Shown here one piece after another: positions 9,027-17,435 of a DNA stretch of 64,000 nucleotides. Within the stretch, counting starts at the first letter, position 1. Each line of letters begins with the position of its first letter. Where the stretch lies: NCBI RefSeq assembly GCF_042655435.1, contig NZ_JBHSMG010000002.1, positions 799,255 through 863,254 of the forward strand. Reading direction: 5' to 3'. This DNA is from Lysinimonas soli. GTDB taxonomy: Bacteria; Actinomycetota; Actinomycetes; Actinomycetales; Microbacteriaceae. The position numbers and the translations under genes are program-made. Below the pieces are notes generated by a model. That model was not told the origin of the DNA. It worked only from the letters and a program-made list of their open reading frames with translations, and made no database searches.

Positions 9027-10205
9027 ATGACCCAGCCCGACCGTCCCACCGCCTTCTCGACGACCGCCATCCACGCCGGGCAGGAGTTAGACCCCACGAC
9101 GGGCGCGGTCATCCCGCCCGTCTACTTCACCACCACCTTCGTGCAGGACGGCATCGGCGGCTTCCGCAACGGATACGAGTACGCCCGCGGCGGCAACCCG
9201 ACGCGCACCGCGCTCGAGACCCTGCTCGCCGCGCTCGAGGGCGGCGACCGGGCGTTCAGCTTCGCCTCGGGCCTCGCCGCCGAAGACACCCTGCTGCGCG
9301 CGATCGTCGGCCCCAACGACCACGTGCTGATGGGCAACGACGTCTACGGCGGCTCCCACCGCCTGGTCAGCCGCGCCTTCGTGCCATGGGGAGTCTCGCT
9401 CTCGACCGTGAACATGAGCGATCCGGATGCCGTCCGCGCCGCGATCCGCCCCGCCGCGACCAAGGTGGTCTGGATCGAGACGCCGAGCAACCCGCTGATG
9501 AAGATCACCGACATCGCCGCGGTCGTCGAGATCGCCCACGCGGTCGGAGCGATCGTCGTCGTCGACAACACCTTCGCCTCGCCCTATCTGCAGCAGCCGC
9601 TGTCGCTCGGCGCCGACGTGGTGGTGCATTCCACGACCAAGTACCTCGGCGGTCACAGCGACGTGCTCGGTGGCGCCGTCATCGTCAGGAACGACACCAT
9701 GGTCGGGGAGGAGCGCCTGGCCGACAAGGTCGCTTTCCTGCAGTTCGGCGTGGGGGCGGTCTCAGGGCCGATGGATGCCTGGCTCACGATCCGCGGGATC
9801 AAGACCCTGGCGCTGCGCATGGAGCGCCACTCCTCGAATGCGCAGACCATCGCCGAGAGGCTGCTCGGGCATCCCAAGGTCTCCCACGTCTACTACCCGG
9901 GGCTGCCGGATCACCCGGGTCACTCGATCGCCGCGACGCAGATGAAGGCCTTCGGCGGCATGATTTCGCTGCGACTCGCCGACGGACCCACGGCGCGCAA
10001 GTTCGCCGAGACCACGAAGCTGTTCCAGCTGGCGGAGTCGCTCGGCGGCGTCGAATCGCTCATGTGCTACCCGGCCGAGATGACCCACGCCTCGGTGCGC
10101 GGGACCTCGCTCGAGGTGCCCGAGAGCGTCGTGCGCCTGTCGGTCGGCATCGAGGGGGTCGACGACCTGCTCGCCGATCTGCTGGCGGCGCTCGACCAGG
10201 TCTAG
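9027..10205 (+). CDS. metB: Cystathionine gamma-synthase/lyase, PLP enzyme
   Basis: 392 residues, Cys/Met metabolism PLP family. Seen: SSNP-type nucleotide loop, VDNTFASPYLQQPL, and the PLP lysine K205 in STTKYLGGHSD. Members either make cystathionine from an O-acyl-homoserine and cysteine or cleave cystathionine to cysteine. Its place directly after cbs suits reverse transsulfuration (lyase), but sequence alone does not separate the two. A GAAAG ribosome site precedes the ATG. Confidence 0.88.
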   Translation: MTQPDRPTAFSTTAIHAGQELDPTTGAVIPPVYFTTTFVQDGIGGFRNGYEYARGGNPTRTALETLLAALEGGDRAFSFASGLAAEDTLLRAIVGPNDHVLMGNDVYGGSHRLVSRAFVPWGVSLSTVNMSDPDAVRAAIRPAATKVVWIETPSNPLMKITDIAAVVEIAHAVGAIVVVDNTFASPYLQQPLSLGADVVVHSTTKYLGGHSDVLGGAVIVRNDTMVGEERLADKVAFLQFGVGAVSGPMDAWLTIRGIKTLALRMERHSSNAQTIAERLLGHPKVSHVYYPGLPDHPGHSIAATQMKAFGGMISLRLADGPTARKFAETTKLFQLAESLGGVESLMCYPAEMTHASVRGTSLEVPESVVRLSVGIEGVDDLLADLLAALDQV

Positions 10206-10239
10206 CGAGGATCAGCGGGTCGGACGCGCTTTAGCCCTT

Positions 10240-11451
10240 CTAGGGGCGTGCTCTTCGCAGCGGTGGTACTTCGAGTGTGGGAACGGCGCGCAACATGAAC
10301 TTGTCGAAGTCGGGGACAGTGAAGGCGGCGTAGCCGTGTTCCGGTGTGTAGAGCAGGCCCATCTCGATGAGTTCGGCCCGGGTCGGACCCAGTTGCGTCG
10401 AATCGCGACCGAGAAGTCTGGCTACGTCGGCGGCTTTCTGCGGCTCAGGACCGAGTTCGGCCATCGCTCGCATGTAGGCGGTTTGGAGAGGGGTCGCCCG
10501 CTCGAGGCGAACCCTGAAGAAGGAACTGTCTAGCTTTGCCTCATAGGCCTCGCGGGCGAGTTCGACGTCCGCTTTGGTGATGCGGTTGGCGACCCCCACC
10601 GTCCAGACTTGATAGCCGAGTTCTTGGATGAAGTACGGGTACCCACGGGTGATCTCGATCGCCAGATCGACGGCGTCGTCGTCGAAGAGTGCACCTTCGC
10701 TCATGGCAGGTTCGGTGAGGGCAGCCCGTGCGTCGTCCCCTTGAAGTGAGTCAATCTTTGGAAATTTGAAAAGGCGCTCGGCGTATGACTTTGCGTCTCC
10801 GGCGAGTTCCGCGATCTGGGGCAGACCCGCGCCGACAAAAGTCACGGGGAGGTTTCGCTGAACGGTCTTGTGGATCGATTGGATCAGCGCTTCAAGTTGT
10901 GACGCCGCGAGGAACTGGACCTCGTCGATGAGGACGACCAGCCCCCGGCTGTTCTCTTTGGCGGCTTCACCAATCGCGACCAGCACATCCGTCAGATCCA
11001 TTCCGAGATCGCCGTGGTCTGCATAGCCTTCGGCCGGAGGGATGTCCCAGGAGACAGACCAGGTGCCGCGTTGGTCGACGTTGACCGCGAATGCGCTGAG
11101 CGCCTCCGCTGCGCTTCGCGCTCGAGCGGTCCACCGGGCTCGCGGAGACAACCGAAGCAGAGCAGACTTCAGCTGGGAGAACATCGTCTGTCGGAAATGG
11201 CTGTCGTCGTGCTTGCTCGCCTCGAATTCGACGACTTCCCAGTTCGCTTCGGTCGCGATTCGAACGAATCGATTGAGCAGGACGGTTTTGCCGACTCCAC
11301 GCAGTCCCGTGATGATCATCGACTGTTCCGCTCGCCCGCGGTCGAGCCGCTGCAGGAGCGTCCGGAACGCCGTTGTCTGATCGTCCCGTCCGATGAGAGC
11401 TTCCGGAGACGCGCCGGCGTTGGGAGTGTACGGATTATCGATCGCGTCCAT
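10240..11451 (-). CDS. Isolated AAA ATPase, Orc1/Cdc6-like
   Basis: 403 residues. Walker A GLRGVGKT at 49-56, Walker B VVLIDEVQ near 170, then a helical lid and a C-terminal winged-helix-like region (about 310-395). It begins with NPYTPNAGA and GRD, as in single-gene ATP-binding proteins related to archaeal Orc1/Cdc6 and STAND ATPases. No partner gene is adjacent: metB is convergent and a glycosyltransferase divergent. Coding GC is visibly lower than in its neighbours and the leader (11452-11520) is AT-rich, which suggests acquisition by transfer. Function unknown; a DNA-linked or defence-linked switch is only a guess. Confidence 0.8.
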   Translation of the reverse strand: MDAIDNPYTPNAGASPEALIGRDDQTTAFRTLLQRLDRGRAEQSMIITGLRGVGKTVLLNRFVRIATEANWEVVEFEASKHDDSHFRQTMFSQLKSALLRLSPRARWTARARSAAEALSAFAVNVDQRGTWSVSWDIPPAEGYADHGDLGMDLTDVLVAIGEAAKENSRGLVVLIDEVQFLAASQLEALIQSIHKTVQRNLPVTFVGAGLPQIAELAGDAKSYAERLFKFPKIDSLQGDDARAALTEPAMSEGALFDDDAVDLAIEITRGYPYFIQELGYQVWTVGVANRITKADVELAREAYEAKLDSSFFRVRLERATPLQTAYMRAMAELGPEPQKAADVARLLGRDSTQLGPTRAELIEMGLLYTPEHGYAAFTVPDFDKFMLRAVPTLEVPPLRRARP

Positions 11452-11457
11452 GAGATG

Positions 11458-11463
11458 AGTTTA
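11458..11463 (-). promoter_or_regulatory. -10 hexamer of a leaderless AAA-ATPase transcript
   Basis: Read on the minus strand, TAAACT lies six bases before the ATG. The region upstream is AT-rich and holds a CTTTA/TAAAG inverted repeat. Confidence 0.55.
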
Positions 11464-11592
11464 TGGATATTTGGGCGCTTTAGTAATTCTTGATAAAGCC
11501 GACTAATCACGAAAAGGACCAAGGCAGCTTTGCTCGGGCGGTTCTTAGGAAGCGCCAGCGCACGGCATAGGGGCGCCGTCGAGCATCGGGTC

Positions 11593-12888
11593 ATGACCGA
11601 TTCCGAGCGACTCCGGCTCGAGGTCGTGGTGCCCGTGTACAACGAGCAGGCGACCCTCGAGCGCAGCATCCGTACGCTGTACGACGCCCTGGGCGGCCTG
11701 TTCGACGAGCCCTGGCAGATCACGATCGCCGACAACGCGTCGACCGACGCGACGTCGCAGATCGCCGATCGGCTCTCGCTCGAACTGCCGAACGTGGCGG
11801 CGATCCACCTCCTGCAGAAGGGCCGAGGCCGCGCCCTCAAGCGCGCGTGGCTCGACAGCGACGCCGACGTCGTCGCCTATCTCGACGAAGACCTCTCGAC
11901 CGATCTGCGGGCCCTCCCTCCGCTCGTGGCGCCCCTGCTCTCGGGGCACTCCGACCTCGCCATCGGCACCCGGCTCTCTCCCGGTTCCCGCGTCGTGCGC
12001 GGTCCCCGGCGCGAGTTCATCTCGCGCAGCTACAACCTGCTCCTGCGCCGCTACCTCGGCGTGACCTTCACCGACGCGCAGTGCGGCTTCAAGGCGATGC
12101 GCCAGGATGTCGCGAAGCTGGTGCTTCCCCACGTGCGCGACGACGGCTGGTTCTTCGACACCGAGCTGCTGGTGATCGCGGAACGGGCCGGCCTGCGCAT
12201 CCACGAGGTGCCGGTCGACTGGATCGACGACTCCGACAGCTCGGTGGATATCGCGGACACCGCCATCGAAGACCTCAAGGGCATGGTGCGGGTCGGGCAT
12301 TCGATCGCGACCGGACGCATCCCGCTGGAACGGATCTACGCCGAGCTCGGGCGGCATCCGCTCGCCGAACCGCGCGTGCCGAGCTTCTTCGGGCAGGTCG
12401 TCCGCTTCGGCCTGGTCGGCGTGGCGTCGACTATCGCCTTCGCCCTGCTCTACCTGCTGTTCGATCTCGCGATGCCCGGGCAGCCGGCCAACTTCTTCGC
12501 GCTGCTCGTCACGGCCGTCGCGAACACCGCGGTCAACCGGCGCTTCACCTTCGGGGTGCGAGGCCGACGCGGCGTCGTGCGCCATCAGTTCCAGGGCCTC
12601 ATCGTGTTCGGCATCGCCTGGGCGATGACGAGCGGATCGCTCGCCCTGCTGCATGCCGTGCGACCGGATGCCTCGGCGCTGGCCTCGCTGCTCGTGCTCA
12701 CGGCCGCCAATCTGCTCGCGACGCTCGTGCGCTTCGTGCTGCTGCGCGTCTGGGTCTTCCGCCGGCAGCGGCAACCCGCGGACGCAGGCGACGTGTCCAT
12801 CCCCTTTCCCCACGACCGTGAACCCCTGACGACCCGGGAGGCCCTCATCGCCCGGCTCGGCGAGGGCTCGCAGAAGGCGAGTGCCTGA
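11593..12888 (+). CDS. GT2 glycosyltransferase with C-terminal GtrA-like membrane domain
   Basis: 431 residues from ATG 11593; the frame is open upstream, but the extension is not protein-like. The N-terminal domain (about 1-235) is dolichol-phosphate-mannose-synthase-like: VVVPVYNEQATL, and YLDEDLSTD as the metal/nucleotide site. The C-terminal part (about 265-400) has four hydrophobic segments of the GtrA type. Such fusions transfer a sugar to polyprenyl phosphate and may flip it. The stop overlaps the next gene by one base (TGATG), so it probably supplies the lipid-linked donor to that transferase. Weak -10 GAGCAT six bases before the ATG. Confidence 0.86.
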   Translation: MTDSERLRLEVVVPVYNEQATLERSIRTLYDALGGLFDEPWQITIADNASTDATSQIADRLSLELPNVAAIHLLQKGRGRALKRAWLDSDADVVAYLDEDLSTDLRALPPLVAPLLSGHSDLAIGTRLSPGSRVVRGPRREFISRSYNLLLRRYLGVTFTDAQCGFKAMRQDVAKLVLPHVRDDGWFFDTELLVIAERAGLRIHEVPVDWIDDSDSSVDIADTAIEDLKGMVRVGHSIATGRIPLERIYAELGRHPLAEPRVPSFFGQVVRFGLVGVASTIAFALLYLLFDLAMPGQPANFFALLVTAVANTAVNRRFTFGVRGRRGVVRHQFQGLIVFGIAWAMTSGSLALLHAVRPDASALASLLVLTAANLLATLVRFVLLRVWVFRRQRQPADAGDVSIPFPHDREPLTTREALIARLGEGSQKASA

Positions 12889-14966
12889 TGACCTCCACGA
12901 CCCTCGACCGTCCGACCCCGACCGCCCCCGGCGTGCCGAAGCCGACCGGACTCGGTGACCGACTGCGCACGGCGGGTCGCCGGCTCGTCCGCGGCCGCGC
13001 GGAGTCGGCGCGCTGGGAACGCCCCGCCCTGCTGGGACTGCTCGCCCTCGCCGCGCTGCTCTACCTCTGGGACCTCTCGTCCAGCGGCTGGGCGAACTCG
13101 TTCTACTCCGCGGCCGCCCAGGCCGGGTCGGTGAACTGGGAGGCGTTCTTCTACGGCTCCTCGGATGCCGGCAACTCGATCACGGTCGACAAGCCGCCGG
13201 CGAGCCTGTGGCTCATGGCGCTGTCGGTGCGGATCTTCGGTCTCAGCTCGTTCAGCATCCTGCTGCCCGAGGCGCTCATGGGCGTCGCGACCGTCGGGGT
13301 GCTCTACGCCACCCTGCGGCGGCGGTTCTCCGCAGGAACCGCCCTGCTGGGCGGGGCCGTGCTCGCGCTCACGCCGGTCGCGGCGCTCATGTTCCGGTTC
13401 AACAACCCCGATGCCCTGCTCGTGCTGCTGCTGAGCCTCGCCGCGTACTTCACGCTGCGCGGGGTCGAAGACGGCCGCATCCGCTGGGTGCTCTGGGCGG
13501 GTGTCATGGTCGGACTCGGCTTCCTGACCAAGCAGTTGCAGGTGTTCCTGATCCTGCCCGCGCTCGTCGGCGTCTATCTCTTGGCCTCGCCGCGCAAGCT
13601 CGGCATCCGGCTGCTGCATCTGCTCGCCGCTCTCGGCGCGCTCCTCGTCTCGGCCGGCTGGTGGGTCGCGATCGTCGAGCTGGTGCCGGCATCGATGCGC
13701 CCGTACATCGGGGGATCACAGAGCAACTCCTTCCTCGAGCTCACCTTCGGATACAACGGCTTCGGGCGTCTGACGGGCAACGAGGTCGGCAGCGTGACGG
13801 GCGGTGGCGGTGGCACGGGCGCCACGAGCATGTGGGGTTCGACCGGGTTGTTCCGGCTCTTCGAGAACGAGATCGGCGGGCAGATCACCTGGCTGCTTCC
13901 GGCCGCGCTCGTGCTGACTCTGGTCGGCTATGTGCTGCTGCGGCGCGCTCCCCGCGTCTCGGCGCAGCGCGCGACCCTCGCGGTCTTCGTCGTCTGGATG
14001 CTGGTGACGGCCCTGGCCTTCAGCTTCATGGCCGGGATCTTCCACGCCTATTACACGGTCGCGCTCGCCCCGGCAATCGCCGGCGTCGTGGCGATCGGCA
14101 CCTCTTTGCTCTGGTCCCGTCGCTCGTCGCTCGCGGCCCGCATCGTCATGGCGACACTCGTGCTGGTCAGCGCGGGCTGGGCGTGGGCACTGCTGGAGCG
14201 GGCCTCGAGCTGGATGCCCGCTCTCAAGGTCGTCGTCGTCATCCTCGGGGTGATCGGCGCGGTGCTGCTGCTGCTCCCGTCCCGCACCAGGCTGCTCACG
14301 GTGCTGACGGCGTCGGTAGCCCTGACGGCCGTGCTGCTGGCCCCGACCGCGTACACGATCCAGACGGTCACCACCGGGCACTCGGGTTCGATCGTGACCG
14401 CCGGCCCGACGGTGTCGGGCGGGATGGGCGGATTCGGCGGGGGGCGCCCAGCAGGGCTCGGTGGCCAGGGTGGGCCCGGCGGCCAGACCGGGACCAACCA
14501 GCTGCCGAGCACGGGCACCCTGCCTCAGATGGGCGCCGGCACGCCGCCCACCGGGACCGCGGTGCAGGGCATGCCCGGCGGGATGGGCGGCGCGGGCGGC
14601 CTGCTCAACTCGGCGACGGTGAGCAGCACGCTCTCGGCCAAGCTGAGCTCGAGCGCCTCGTCGTTCACGTGGATCGCCGCCGCGGTGGGCTCGAACAGCG
14701 CGGCGGGCTACCAGCTCGCCACGGGGTTCGCGGTGATGCCGATCGGCGGCTTCAACGGCAGCGACCCCTCGCCGACCCTGGCCGAGTTCAAGGCCCTGGT
14801 CGCGAAGGGCGAGATCCACTGGTTCATCGGCGGCAGCATCGGAGCCTCCAATGGCGGCTCGAACGCCGCGAGCCAGATCGCCGGCTGGGTGGCCGCGAAC
14901 TTCACGGCGACCACCGTCGACAACGTGACGCTCTACGACCTCAGCGCGACCTCGACCGGGTCGTAG
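12888..14966 (+). CDS. GT39/ArnT-like integral-membrane glycosyltransferase
   Basis: 692 residues. About a dozen hydrophobic segments cover 45-490, and VDKPPASLWLMAL in the first part is typical of PMT/ArnT-like transferases of the YkcA/YkcB kind. A Gly-rich linker (about 505-570) joins a soluble C-terminal domain expected outside the membrane. It probably moves a sugar from a polyprenyl-phosphate donor made by the coupled upstream enzyme to a surface acceptor; the acceptor is unknown. Coupled to the upstream gene by TGATG. Confidence 0.86.
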   Translation: MTSTTLDRPTPTAPGVPKPTGLGDRLRTAGRRLVRGRAESARWERPALLGLLALAALLYLWDLSSSGWANSFYSAAAQAGSVNWEAFFYGSSDAGNSITVDKPPASLWLMALSVRIFGLSSFSILLPEALMGVATVGVLYATLRRRFSAGTALLGGAVLALTPVAALMFRFNNPDALLVLLLSLAAYFTLRGVEDGRIRWVLWAGVMVGLGFLTKQLQVFLILPALVGVYLLASPRKLGIRLLHLLAALGALLVSAGWWVAIVELVPASMRPYIGGSQSNSFLELTFGYNGFGRLTGNEVGSVTGGGGGTGATSMWGSTGLFRLFENEIGGQITWLLPAALVLTLVGYVLLRRAPRVSAQRATLAVFVVWMLVTALAFSFMAGIFHAYYTVALAPAIAGVVAIGTSLLWSRRSSLAARIVMATLVLVSAGWAWALLERASSWMPALKVVVVILGVIGAVLLLLPSRTRLLTVLTASVALTAVLLAPTAYTIQTVTTGHSGSIVTAGPTVSGGMGGFGGGRPAGLGGQGGPGGQTGTNQLPSTGTLPQMGAGTPPTGTAVQGMPGGMGGAGGLLNSATVSSTLSAKLSSSASSFTWIAAAVGSNSAAGYQLATGFAVMPIGGFNGSDPSPTLAEFKALVAKGEIHWFIGGSIGASNGGSNAASQIAGWVAANFTATTVDNVTLYDLSATSTGS

Positions 14967-15014
14967 CGCGGCGGGTGTCGGGGCGCCTGACAAGGTGGCG
15001 TGAAAGCCACGTCG

Positions 15015-15052
15015 AGTGGCAGGAACGGGATGTTTGTCTCGTTTCTGCCACT
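15015..15052 (+). terminator. 16-bp stem-loop between GT39 gene and APC permease
   Basis: agtggcaggaacggga (15015-15030) pairs with tctcgtttctgccact (15037-15052) over 16 positions, two of them G-U, with a 6-base loop. It may terminate the glycosyltransferase operon or be an operator for the permease. It ends three bases before the first possible permease ATG. Confidence 0.5.
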
Positions 15053-15067
15053 GCCATGATGGGAGCC

Positions 15068-16405
15068 GTGACCACGACCAGCTCACCGCCGAGCGGCGCC
15101 GACAGCACCTCATCCGGAGTCGTGCCGACCGCCGCGAGCGGGTCGACCGGATCCGGGCGCATCGGTCTGGCCACGGCATCCGCGCTCTACGTGGCGGCGG
15201 TGCTCGGCACGGGCGTTCTCGTGCTGCCCGGGCTCGCGGCGGCCGCCGCCGGGCCCGCGTCGATCCTCGCGGTGACGGTCGTGCTGCTGCTGTCGATCCC
15301 GCTGGCCGGCACCTTCGCGGCGCTGGCGGCCCGATATCCGGATGCGGGCGGCGTCGCCACCTTCGTGCGTCTGGCCCTCGGCACGACGGCAGCGCGCGCC
15401 GCGGGGTACTGGTTCTTCTTCGGCGTCGGATTCGGTGCGCCCGTCGTCGCGGCCCTCGGCGGCGAGTACCTGGTGGCCGCGCTCGGCCTCGACCGCGCGC
15501 TCGTGCCGGTGATCGGCGTCACCTTCCTCGTCGTCCCCCTCGGGCTCGCCGCCTTCGGGCTGAAGGTCAGCGGCCGGGTGCAGTTCGTGCTGTCGGCCCT
15601 GCTGGTCGCGGTGGTCGTCGGCGTGGTCGCGACCGCGGCGCCCGCGGTGCGGGCCACGAGCTTCACGCCGTTCCTGCCGCACGGCTGGGCCGGGGTCGGG
15701 CTCGCGATCAGCCTCTTCGTCTGGGCTTTCGCGGGGTGGGAGGCCGTCACGCACATCGCGGGCGAGTTCCGCAATCCGCGTCGGACGATCCCGCTGGCGA
15801 CGGCCGTTGCCGTGACCGTGGTCGGGATCGCCTACCTCGCCCTGCAGTTCGTGACGGTCGGGGTGCTCGGAGCCGGCGGTGCGTCCGGCTCGGTTCCGCT
15901 GATCGACCTCGTCGCCGTCACGCTCCCCGGCATCGGCCCGATCGTCGTCGCCGTGATCGCGGCGATCGTGGTGGTCGGGGTGCTCAATGCCTACATCCCC
16001 GCGTTCGCCAACCTGGGAGCGTCGCTGGGCCGCGACGGGCACCTGCCGCGATGGATGGCGCGGGGGGCCGAACCCGGCGCGGTGCCCCGCCGTGCGCTCG
16101 CCGTCGTCGCCGTGCAGATGCTGAGTTACACCGCCATCTACTTCGGATTCGGTCTCGACCTGCAGACCTTCATCCTCATCCACACCAGCTCGCTCGTGGC
16201 CGTCTACGCCCTCGGCATGGTGTCGGCTGCGAGGCTGCTGCGCCGCGGCTCGGTTGGCTGGGTCATGGCGCTCGTGTCGATCGTCCTGACCGCAGGGCTG
16301 CTGGTGCTCGCCGGATGGCACCTCGTCGTTCCGGCTACGCTCGCCCTGGTGGCCGTCTCGGTGACCGTGATCCGGAGGTTCCGTGCCCGTGCCCGACGTC
16401 CCTGA
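15068..16405 (+). CDS. APC-superfamily amino acid/polyamine permease
   Basis: 445 residues from GTG 15068; ATG 15056 or 15059 in the same frame are alternatives, and CATGAT seven bases before the GTG could be a -10. About 12 hydrophobic segments. The start of TM1 (ALYVAAVLGTGVLVLPGLAA) matches the broken helix of APC transporters. It lies in the cytoplasmic membrane; substrate not readable. It overlaps the cyclase gene by 23 bases, so the two may serve one pathway. Confidence 0.85.
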   Translation: MTTTSSPPSGADSTSSGVVPTAASGSTGSGRIGLATASALYVAAVLGTGVLVLPGLAAAAAGPASILAVTVVLLLSIPLAGTFAALAARYPDAGGVATFVRLALGTTAARAAGYWFFFGVGFGAPVVAALGGEYLVAALGLDRALVPVIGVTFLVVPLGLAAFGLKVSGRVQFVLSALLVAVVVGVVATAAPAVRATSFTPFLPHGWAGVGLAISLFVWAFAGWEAVTHIAGEFRNPRRTIPLATAVAVTVVGIAYLALQFVTVGVLGAGGASGSVPLIDLVAVTLPGIGPIVVAVIAAIVVVGVLNAYIPAFANLGASLGRDGHLPRWMARGAEPGAVPRRALAVVAVQMLSYTAIYFGFGLDLQTFILIHTSSLVAVYALGMVSAARLLRRGSVGWVMALVSIVLTAGLLVLAGWHLVVPATLALVAVSVTVIRRFRARARRP

Positions 16406-17315
16406 GTACCGCGCGCACCTCGATGCGCGCATCGAGTTCGCGAACGGCGGCGGACTGACCGCCGAGGGGTTCCGTCTCGATCTTCCGTCGGCGGATGTCG
16501 ACGAGGATGCCGTCGCCCGACTCCTGGTGCGCCACCTCGGGCTCGCCCTGGTCGACTCGGTGCGCATCGAGAAGCTGCGGATCGTCGAGGAGCCGCACCG
16601 CGGCTCCCGCGGGGTCGAGACCCGGCCGACCGCATCCGGCGCCCGGCGCGTCGTCGACCTGAGCCACGTCATCCGCGAGGGAATGGTGACCTACCCGGGC
16701 CTGCCCGCACCCGCGTTCACCCCGCACCTCACCCGCGAGCAGTCGATCGGGCGCTACGCCCCCGGCACCCAGTTCGCGATGGACATCGTCACGATGATCG
16801 GCAACACCGGCACCTATCTCGACAGCCCGTTCCACCGCTACGCCGACGGCGCCGACCTCGCAGGGCTCGTACTCGAGACGCTGGTCGACCTGCCGGCCGA
16901 GGTGTTCCATCTCGGCGACGTCGCACCGGGGGGCGACGGGCGTCGCGACATCCCAGCGAGCGTGTTCTTCGACCGCGAGTTGCGCGGTGGTGCGGTGCTG
17001 CTCGACACCGGATGGAGCCGGCTGTTCGGCACCGCCGACTACGGTCACGGCGCGCCCTACCTGAGCGCGGAGGCGGTCGGGTACCTGGTGGAGCAGCGGG
17101 TCGCCCTGGTCGGGATCGACTCCCTCAACATCGACGACACCGAGTCGGGCGGCGAGCGGCCGGCGCACTCCGGGCTGCTCGCGGCGGGCATCCACGTGGT
17201 CGAGCACCTGACGAACCTCGCGTCGCTGCCGGCCCGCGGGGCGCTGTTCACCGCCGCGCCGCCCGCGATCGAGGGTTTCGGTACCTTCCCGGTGCGGGCA
17301 TACGCGCGAATGTGA
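16383..17315 (+). CDS. Cyclase/kynurenine-formamidase-like hydrolase with N-terminal extension
   Basis: 310 residues. GTG start after GGAGG; a second GTG lies two codons on. The core (about 90-305) belongs to the cyclase family that includes KynB: VVDLSHVIREGMVTYPGLP, then NTGTYLDSPFHR. In KynB the equivalent motif is HxGTHxDxPxH; here the first His is Asn and the second is Tyr, while Asp and the last His remain. Residues 1-85 precede the family core and look like a small alpha/beta domain. It is translationally coupled to the APC permease. It is probably a hydrolase of small amides or lactones, but its metal site must differ from KynB. Confidence 0.75.
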   Translation: MPVPDVPEYRAHLDARIEFANGGGLTAEGFRLDLPSADVDEDAVARLLVRHLGLALVDSVRIEKLRIVEEPHRGSRGVETRPTASGARRVVDLSHVIREGMVTYPGLPAPAFTPHLTREQSIGRYAPGTQFAMDIVTMIGNTGTYLDSPFHRYADGADLAGLVLETLVDLPAEVFHLGDVAPGGDGRRDIPASVFFDRELRGGAVLLDTGWSRLFGTADYGHGAPYLSAEAVGYLVEQRVALVGIDSLNIDDTESGGERPAHSGLLAAGIHVVEHLTNLASLPARGALFTAAPPAIEGFGTFPVRAYARM

Positions 17316-17344
17316 CAAAACCGGCTCGATGGAGTCTTGTCACA
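17311..17344. promoter_or_regulatory. TGTGACAA/TTGTCACA inverted repeat before lacI-mmsAB-chvE
   Basis: Perfect 8-bp arms at 17311-17318 and 17337-17344 with an 18-base spacer. A likely -10, CATAAT at 17352-17357, follows, so the repeat brackets the -35 zone. It overlaps the stop codon of the cyclase gene. Candidate operator for the downstream LacI regulator or for an activator. Confidence 0.55.
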
Positions 17345-17435
17345 AAGCGTGCATAATGGTCGGCAGCCCGCAGCCGCGGTGCACGCAGCGAGCGTCGCCA
17401 CGGTGTCGGGCATCGCCGAAGAAGTCGGGACGCCA

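Noticed and set aside
13990..14960. Gly-rich stretch of the GT39 gene as a PE-PGRS-like protein
   Set aside because: It is a short linker within a polytopic GT39 protein, a known feature of that family.
17311..17344. TGTGACAA/TTGTCACA as a CRP-type site
   Set aside because: The arms are 18 bases apart; CRP-type sites need about 6.
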